From: Rhodovarius crocodyli
GTDB taxonomy: Bacteria > Pseudomonadota > Alphaproteobacteria > Acetobacterales > Acetobacteraceae
Reading direction: 5' to 3'
Assembly: GCF_004005855.1 (NCBI RefSeq)
Contig: NZ_SACL01000006.1
Span: forward strand, 62,001-126,000
DNA length: 64,000 bases
The notes below the pieces were generated by a model. It was not told the origin of the DNA, made no database searches, and was given only the letters and a program-made list of their open reading frames with translations. The translations under genes were made by a program, and so were the position numbers. This document shows positions 57,542 through 64,000 of the stretch, piece after piece (positions within the stretch are counted from its first letter, which is position 1; every line of letters begins with the position of its first letter).

Positions 57542-58498
57542 ATGCAGCTATCGCGTCGCGCCGTCTTCGGCGCTTCCCTCGGTCTTGCCACCCCCGCCCT
57601 GGCGCAGTCCGGGCCCATCCGCCTGGTGGTCGGCTTCCCGCCGGGCGGCAGCACGGACCTTGTGGCGCGACTGCTGCAGCCATCCATCGCCCAGGCCTTC
57701 GGCGTGCCCTGCGTGGTGGAGAACCGGCCCGGCGCCTCTGCCGCGCTGGGCGCCCAGGCGGTGGCCCGCGCCCCCGGTGACGGCAACACCTGGGCGGTGG
57801 TGTTCGACACCCATGTGGTGAATCCGGTGCTGATCCCGAACATCGGCTTCGACACCAAGAAGGATTTGGCGCCGGTCATCCTGGTCGGCACCACGCCGAA
57901 CCTGCTGATGGCCCACAAGTCCCGCCCCTGGCAGAACTGGCAGCAGCTGCTGGAAGCCGCCCGCGCGCGCCCGGATACGCTGACCTACGGCACCATCGGC
58001 AATGGCAGCCTGGCGCATCTGGGCATGTCCATCGCGCAGAAGGCCGGCAACTTCGTTGTCCAGCACGTGCCGTATCGCGGCGGCGGGCCGCTGGTGACGG
58101 CGGCGGCCACCGGCGAGGCCGACCTGTATGTGACCACCCCCACCGCCTTCGCGGTGCCCCTGCGTGAGGGCCAGGTGCGCCCGCTCGTCTCGCTGGGTGC
58201 CGAGCGCTTCGCCGGCGCGCCCAACGTGCCGACCTTCGCCGAGGTGGGCGTGCCGGGCGTGGATGCCCGCGCCTTCTGGGGCGTGCTGGCGCCGTCCGCG
58301 ACGCCGGAGCCCATCCGCAAGCGCATGGAGGAGGTGATCCGCGCCGCCCTGCAGCAGCCGGAGCTGCGCAACCGCCTGACGGAGCAGTTCGGCGTGAAGG
58401 TCTCGGGCGCGGGCGCCGAGGAATTCGGGCGCTTCCTGGACGAGCAGATGGATACCTGGGCGCGGGTGGTGCGCGAGTACAATATCCGGCCGGACTGA
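57542..58498 (+). CDS. Tripartite tricarboxylate transporter substrate-binding protein (Bug/TctC family)
   Basis: Periplasmic receptor of 318 aa. The signal peptide MQLSRRAVFGASLGLATPAL ends near AQSG. Marks are IRLVVGFPPGGSTDLVARLL, VVENRPGASAALGAQAVA, HVPYRGGGPLVTAAATGEAD and VPTFAEVGVPGVDARAFWGV. Start at ATG 57542 with AAGGA upstream. It is 17 bases after telA on the same strand, probably by chance of arrangement. Fourth orphan Bug receptor in the window. Ligand unknown. Confidence 0.93.
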   Translation: MQLSRRAVFGASLGLATPALAQSGPIRLVVGFPPGGSTDLVARLLQPSIAQAFGVPCVVENRPGASAALGAQAVARAPGDGNTWAVVFDTHVVNPVLIPNIGFDTKKDLAPVILVGTTPNLLMAHKSRPWQNWQQLLEAARARPDTLTYGTIGNGSLAHLGMSIAQKAGNFVVQHVPYRGGGPLVTAAATGEADLYVTTPTAFAVPLREGQVRPLVSLGAERFAGAPNVPTFAEVGVPGVDARAFWGVLAPSATPEPIRKRMEEVIRAALQQPELRNRLTEQFGVKVSGAGAEEFGRFLDEQMDTWARVVREYNIRPD

Positions 58499-58499
58499 C

Positions 58500-58603
58500 G
58501 TTCTTTTTTGTAAAAAAGAACCATCGGCTTGTGTGGCGCTTGAATTCAACGGCGCCACACAAGCTCGAAAAGTCTTTTTGCTTCTTTTTCTTCAAAAAAG
58601 AAA
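58500..58603. terminator. Composite A/T-rich bidirectional terminator, copy C
   Basis: Hairpin 1 (58500-58521) repeats the GTTCTTTTTT/AAAAAAGAAC stem. The centre has a perfect 13-bp stem GCTTGTGTGGCGC/GCGCCACACAAGC (58527-58564) with the palindrome TTGAATTCAA in its loop. Hairpin 3 (58582-58602) is degenerate compared with copies A and B. It begins 2 bases after the Bug receptor stop. Confidence 0.75.
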
Positions 58604-58612
58604 ATCACAAAA

Positions 58613-58642
58613 AAACCCCGGCGCCTCGCGGCACCGGGGTTT
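58613..58642 (-). terminator. Intrinsic terminator of fusA
   Basis: On the minus strand AAACCCCGGTGCC pairs with GGCGCCGGGGTTT (one mismatch) around a 4-base loop, and the T-run continues into TTTTTG. It lies 24 bases after the fusA stop. Confidence 0.88.
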
Positions 58643-58666
58643 CCTTTTGCCCTGAGGCAGAGGCCG

Positions 58667-60748
<2,082 letters not shown>

Positions 60749-60908
60749 GAGGGGCCTCCATGACCAAGAACGGGCATGCGCGTCATTCCGCACGGCCCGT
60801 GGGCTGCTACCTGTGAATCTGTAATTCGGGGCGGGGTTTGCACGTTGCGGGCTGATTTGTCCAGCCATCTTGCGGCATGCCGTCCCTTGCGCGACACATG
60901 GGGTGTAT

Positions 60909-60981
60909 GCGCCTGTAGCTCAATGGTTAGAGCGGACCGCTCATAACGGTTTGGTTGCAGGTTCGAGTCCTGCCGGGCGCA
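60909..60981 (+). tRNA. tRNA with CAU anticodon, probably tRNA-Ile2 (lysidine type)
   Basis: Cloverleaf from GCGCCTGTAGCTCAATGG to TGCCGGGCGC with discriminator A at 60981. The anticodon CAT is at 60942-60944. The acceptor stem GCGCCTG/CGGGCGC excludes initiator fMet. The TTGGTTGC variable-loop region resembles tRNA-Ile(CAU) more than elongator Met, but elongator Met cannot be ruled out by eye. CCA is not encoded, unlike the tRNA-Phe of this window. Confidence 0.85.
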
Positions 60982-61016
60982 TTATGCCGGCCGCCGAAGG
61001 CCGGCCGGCATAATGC
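60979..61016 (+). terminator. Long hairpin immediately after the CAU tRNA
   Basis: GCATTATGCCGGCC (60979-60992) is perfectly complementary to GGCCGGCATAATGC (61003-61016). The left arm starts inside the tRNA 3' end (its last two bases plus the discriminator). There is no T-run; a second GC hairpin (GGCGG...CCGCC) follows near 61041-61062. The remainder up to 61100 has no gene. Confidence 0.6.
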
Positions 61017-61100
61017 CTATATATTTGCCCTCAGGCGCCGGGCGGCGGCATCCGCCGCCTTGGCTTACGGCGCGCCGCTGGGTCGCCCGGCAACACTGCC

Positions 61101-61535
61101 TTATGGGCGCCGCCGGCCGCCGTGCGGCCGGAGACCCAGAACGGGGAGAAGATCGTCCCAGCCGCCCTCAGTCCGGCGGGCCTTGGGGCGGCGCTCCAGG
61201 ATTTCGACCAGTAGAGCGCCCACGGCGTAGGCCAGCACCGCCCACCAGGAGAACGTGCGCCCCAGCAGGAAGCCCGCCACCGGATTCGCCCGCAGCGCGA
61301 CCAGCCACGAATCCTGCACCAGCTTGAGCATTTCTCCCGCCAGCAACACCCACAGGGCGGGCCACGGAGCCCAGCGGGGGGCCACCATCCGACCGAGCAG
61401 CCCGAACATGGCGCCCCAGGCCAGGGAACCGCCGTACTTCGTCAGCTCCCAAGGCAAACCCACTGGGATCAGGCGCAGCCCGATCCCCACCGACGCCACG
61501 GCCAGCACCGCCAGCCAGCGTTTCACCGGCCCCAC
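61101..61535 (-). CDS. DUF2809 family membrane protein
   Basis: Inner-membrane protein of 144 aa with about four hydrophobic segments. It fits DUF2809: GIGLRLIPVGLPWELTKYGG, SLAWGAMFGLLGRMV, a short re-entrant LLAGEMLKLVQDSW with the conserved Glu and Gln, then RANPVAGFLLGRTFSWWAVL and AYAVGALLVEIL. The C-terminal tail is basic. Function unknown. The start overlaps the creD end by 13 bases, so it is likely translated with creD. Confidence 0.8.
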   Translation of the reverse strand: MGPVKRWLAVLAVASVGIGLRLIPVGLPWELTKYGGSLAWGAMFGLLGRMVAPRWAPWPALWVLLAGEMLKLVQDSWLVALRANPVAGFLLGRTFSWWAVLAYAVGALLVEILERRPKARRTEGGWDDLLPVLGLRPHGGRRRP

Positions 61536-62836
61536 TCAACCCGCCGGGTCAGCGCCATCACCACCGACAGCACCGCGAACAGCGCCATGGTGCCCACCAG
61601 CAGGGACAGCGCCTCCAGGCTCAGCACCACGTACAGGAAGCCGAACAGCCCCGAGAGCACCCCGCCCATGGCGAGCCCCAGGCCGCGTCGTCGCGTCACC
61701 GACCCCACAAAGGCGCCTGACTGCAGCACCACCGCCGCGGCCGTCAGCACATAGGCCGCCGCGAAGCCCACCGCCTCACCCAGCGCCAGCAGCAGCAGGG
61801 GGAACATCACCACCGAGGCGCCGAGCAGCGCGTATTGCACGACATGCACCCGCACCCGGGCCAGCATCTCGAAGCATCCGCAGGTCATGAAGGCCAGGGC
61901 GAGAAAGAACAGGGCGTATTTCGAAGCCCGGTTCACCATCCGATAGGTCGGCACCGCCTGCAGCAATTCCACGCCCACCGCCTGGGCGGTGTCCAACTGG
62001 CAGTTGACGCTGCCCTGCACCGGCAGCACCTGCCCCGCGCCGCCACGCCATTCCGCGCTGAAGCCGTCGGGCGTGACCTCGCTGCGTTCCGGCAGGTCAC
62101 CGCCGACGAAGCTGGGGGTGGGCCAGGCGGCCTGCATCGTCACATGGCTGCGCCCTGCCAGCGGCAGCACATGAAGGGCCTCGCTGCCCCGCAGCGCCAT
62201 GCGCAGGTCGAAGGCGATCCGGCGCCCGGGCTCGGGCGGGCCGTCGAGGCCGGCATTCCAGCGCAGCGCGGTGCGCCGGCCGCAGGCGCCGCCCATCACG
62301 AAGGTTTCCTCCGCATCCGGCGCCGCCTCGCCCCAGCGCAGCCTCGGCGCCACGCCGCCCATCCGCATGCCGTTGCTGCCGACCATCAGGTGCGCGTCCT
62401 GCCAGCGCAGCTCGGCCTCCGGCACCTGCGCCACCCGAAGACGCTGCAGCTGGAATTGACCGGCGAATTGCAGCCGCGCGGTATAGACGGTGGCGCTGAA
62501 CAGCCCGCGCCGGCGCTCCTCCGGTGCCAGCACCGCATCGGCGCGCAGCTCCTCCGGCGGCAGCACCAGCTCTCCCTCGCGCACGGGGGCGCCGGGCTGG
62601 ACGGGCGGCGCCTGCCAGGGCACGACCAGCACGGGTGCGGTCACCATCTGGTCAGGGCCCCAGCTCTGCGCGATGGCGTCACTGACGGATCTCTGCCGGC
62701 CCTCGCGTTCCCGGACCAGCCCGTTGATGAGCAGCGTCGGCACCATCAGCGCCGCCAGCACGCCGCCCACGGCCATCAGCTTGCGGGCCGGGGCGGGAAT
62801 GGGTTCGCGCGGCGGCTGGGTTTCGGTCTCGGCCAT
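61523..62836 (-). CDS. creD: Inner membrane protein CreD
   Basis: CreD family, 437 aa. An N-terminal helix (LMAVGGVLAALMVPTLLING) follows a soluble proline-rich tail. A large periplasmic domain of about 250 residues comes next (PVLVVPWQAPP, LFSATVYTARLQFAGQF), and then at least five helices from about 300 (SKYALFFLALAFMTCGCFEM, VHVVQYALLGASVVMFPLLL). It is tied to envelope integrity and beta-lactam response. Start at ATG 62836 behind GAAGGAGGG; the longer frame into the regulator gene is not coding. It is divergent from the response regulator gene, 115 bases away. Confidence 0.92.
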   Translation of the reverse strand: MAETETQPPREPIPAPARKLMAVGGVLAALMVPTLLINGLVREREGRQRSVSDAIAQSWGPDQMVTAPVLVVPWQAPPVQPGAPVREGELVLPPEELRADAVLAPEERRRGLFSATVYTARLQFAGQFQLQRLRVAQVPEAELRWQDAHLMVGSNGMRMGGVAPRLRWGEAAPDAEETFVMGGACGRRTALRWNAGLDGPPEPGRRIAFDLRMALRGSEALHVLPLAGRSHVTMQAAWPTPSFVGGDLPERSEVTPDGFSAEWRGGAGQVLPVQGSVNCQLDTAQAVGVELLQAVPTYRMVNRASKYALFFLALAFMTCGCFEMLARVRVHVVQYALLGASVVMFPLLLLALGEAVGFAAAYVLTAAAVVLQSGAFVGSVTRRRGLGLAMGGVLSGLFGFLYVVLSLEALSLLVGTMALFAVLSVVMALTRRVEWGR

Positions 62837-62951
62837 GGCGGCCCTCCTTCCTCGATGAAGGGCCAGACTGCCGGCGCGCCGTGCAGCCCTGACGGAGCGC
62901 GCGTGCAGCCGGGGTGGAAAGTCGGTGCAGATTCGGTGCAGAACATCGGCG

Positions 62952-63626
62952 ATGGCCAAGATCCTGGTGGTGGACGACGACCCGCATATCCGCAGCGTGC
63001 TGTGCTTCGCGCTGGCACGGGACGGCTTCGCCACCGCCGAGGCCGCGGATGGTGCCGCGGCGCTGGCCGCCGTCACCCGCGAATCGCCGGACCTGGTGCT
63101 GCTTGACGTGACGATGCCGGAGATGAACGGCACGGATGTCTGCCGCGAGATCCGCCGCGCGGGCGATCTGCCGGTGATCTTCCTCTCCTCACGCGATGAG
63201 GAGGTGGACCGCATCCTGGGGCTGGAACTGGGCGGCGACGACTATGTGACCAAGCCGTTCAGCCCGCGTGAGGTGGTGGCCCGGGTGCGCGCCGTGCTGC
63301 GCCGCCGCCAGAGCCCGACAGCCCCTGAGGCCCCACCGCCGGCCACCTCCCCCCTGCGCCTGCTGCCGGACCGGCATGAGGCCTTCTGGCAGGACCAGCC
63401 GGTCGCCCTGACCGTCACGGAATTCGCCATTCTGCGCGCCATGGCCGCTGCCCCCGGCCGGGTCTTCACGCGGGACATGCTGATGGACATCGCCTACCCC
63501 GACCGCCGCGTGGTCAGCGACCGCACCATCGACAGCCATATCCGCCATATCCGGCAGAAATTCGCCGCCCTCGGCGGCGAGCCCATCGGAACCGTGCATG
63601 GCCTCGGCTACCGCTTCTCGGCGTAA
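62952..63626 (+). CDS. OmpR-family response regulator (CreB-like)
   Basis: DNA-binding two-component regulator of 224 aa. The receiver has the acidic pair VVDDDPHI, phosphoacceptor Asp in LVLLDVTMPEMNG (about residue 52) and the lysine in VTKPFSPRE (about residue 102). A PTAPEAPPPATS linker leads to the winged-helix domain (LTVTEFAILRAMAAAPGRVF, HIRHIRQKFAALGG, TVHGLGYRF). Start at ATG 62952; an upstream in-frame ATG at 62925 lacks a ribosome site. It overlaps the kinase gene. Being divergent from creD suggests a CreBC-type system controlling creD; this is inference. Confidence 0.9.
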   Translation: MAKILVVDDDPHIRSVLCFALARDGFATAEAADGAAALAAVTRESPDLVLLDVTMPEMNGTDVCREIRRAGDLPVIFLSSRDEEVDRILGLELGGDDYVTKPFSPREVVARVRAVLRRRQSPTAPEAPPPATSPLRLLPDRHEAFWQDQPVALTVTEFAILRAMAAAPGRVFTRDMLMDIAYPDRRVVSDRTIDSHIRHIRQKFAALGGEPIGTVHGLGYRFSA

Positions 63627-64000
63627 GCCGCGCATCCGCACCGTGCTGCTGGCGGCCAACCTGGCGCTGCTGGTGGCGCCGCTGGGCGGGCTGTGGCTGC
63701 TGAAGGTCTATGAGAGCGCACTGGTGCGCCAGACCGAGACCGAGCTGATCGGCCAGGCGGCGGTGATCGCGGCGGTGTTCCGTGCGCAATGGGCCGGCCC
63801 CGACGCGCCCCTGCCGCCCGCCACCATGCTGCCGCGCCCCGTCCAGCTGGACCTGGCGCGCGACCCGGTGCTGCCGCCGCCCTTCGACGGCATTCCCGGC
63901 ACGCCGCCCGACCCCCGTGCCGCCGCCATCGGCCGCGAATTGCAGCCCGTGCTGGCGGAGGCCCAGCGCGTGACGCTGGCCGCCATGCGCGTGCTGGACC
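63598..64000 (+). CDS. Sensor histidine kinase, N-terminal part (3' cut by window)
   Basis: Frame open from ATG 63598 to the window end, 134 codons, overlapping the response regulator by 29 bases. A basic start (ASATASRRKPRIR) leads to membrane helix 1, VLLAANLALLVAPLGGLWLL. A periplasmic domain follows (YESALVRQTETELIGQAAVI, then a proline-rich stretch). HAMP and kinase domains would lie beyond the window. Partner of the CreB-like regulator. It resembles CreC/ChvG-type sensors with the EtELIgQAa pattern, which is suggestive only. Confidence 0.8.
   Translation, partial: MASATASRRKPRIRTVLLAANLALLVAPLGGLWLLKVYESALVRQTETELIGQAAVIAAVFRAQWAGPDAPLPPATMLPRPVQLDLARDPVLPPPFDGIPGTPPDPRAAAIGRELQPVLAEAQRVTLAAMRVLD

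Noticed and set aside
60909-60981. Initiator tRNA-fMet for the CAU tRNA
   Set aside because: The acceptor stem is fully paired at position 1-72 and the anticodon stem lacks the three G-C pairs typical of initiators.

Overview
The window reads as one chromosomal stretch of a high-GC alphaproteobacterium, most likely an Acetobacteraceae (Roseomonas-like) member. The evidence is the strongly G/C-ending codons, four orphan TctC/Bug-type periplasmic receptors, two paralogous hydantoinase A/B pairs, a monomeric isocitrate dehydrogenase, a GreB-type elongation factor and heptose synthesis by HldE. The taxonomic call is inference from gene content and has not been checked by search.

Layout. 0-5 kb: 3' part of tsaD, a hydrolase/EamA pair and an orphan molybdopterin dehydrogenase subunit. 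5-7.2 kb: a patch of lower GC with an MFS exporter and a decayed luciferase-like monooxygenase. 7.2-18.4 kb: racemase, anmK, SDR, greB, MFS, a Bug receptor, a TetR/EamA unit with a visible operator, an FMN 2-hydroxyacid oxidase, an oxaloacetate decarboxylase-like lyase and a TRAP receptor. 18.5-20.8 kb: monomeric icd. 20.8-22.6 kb: a sharply AT-rich island with two divergent genes of unknown function. 22.6-33.5 kb: guaA, a Gfo/Idh oxidoreductase, fused secDF coupled to a Bug receptor, a degenerate EAL protein, MFS and CPA1 transporters and an NTF2-like protein. 33.7-48.7 kb: one long minus-strand run for uptake (dipeptide-type ABC transporter) and hydrolysis (two HyuA/HyuB pairs, a class III aminotransferase, a Bug receptor). 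49-55 kb: an SDR without the usual Tyr/Lys, DUF1178, VOC, a cysteine-dioxygenase-like cupin coupled to a four-domain rhodanese, comF and hldE. 55.3-64 kb: tRNA-Phe, a small membrane protein with XpaC-like and TelA-like partners, a Bug receptor, fusA, a CAU-anticodon tRNA and a creD/response-regulator/sensor-kinase locus cut by the window end.

Non-coding structure is rich. Three copies of a composite A/T-rich terminator lie between or after genes near 0.65, 33.6 and 58.5 kb. A GC-rich palindromic element occurs as two near full-length copies in opposite orientation (16.9 and 48.9 kb) with two partial relatives (4.8 and 7.2 kb). A perfect 15-bp inverted repeat at 13.2 kb contains the stop codons of both flanking genes.

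The best candidate for an undescribed system is the AT-rich two-gene island at 20.86-22.56 kb: a 327-aa soluble protein divergent from a 198-aa protein with two membrane segments. No CRISPR array, transposase or phage gene was seen.
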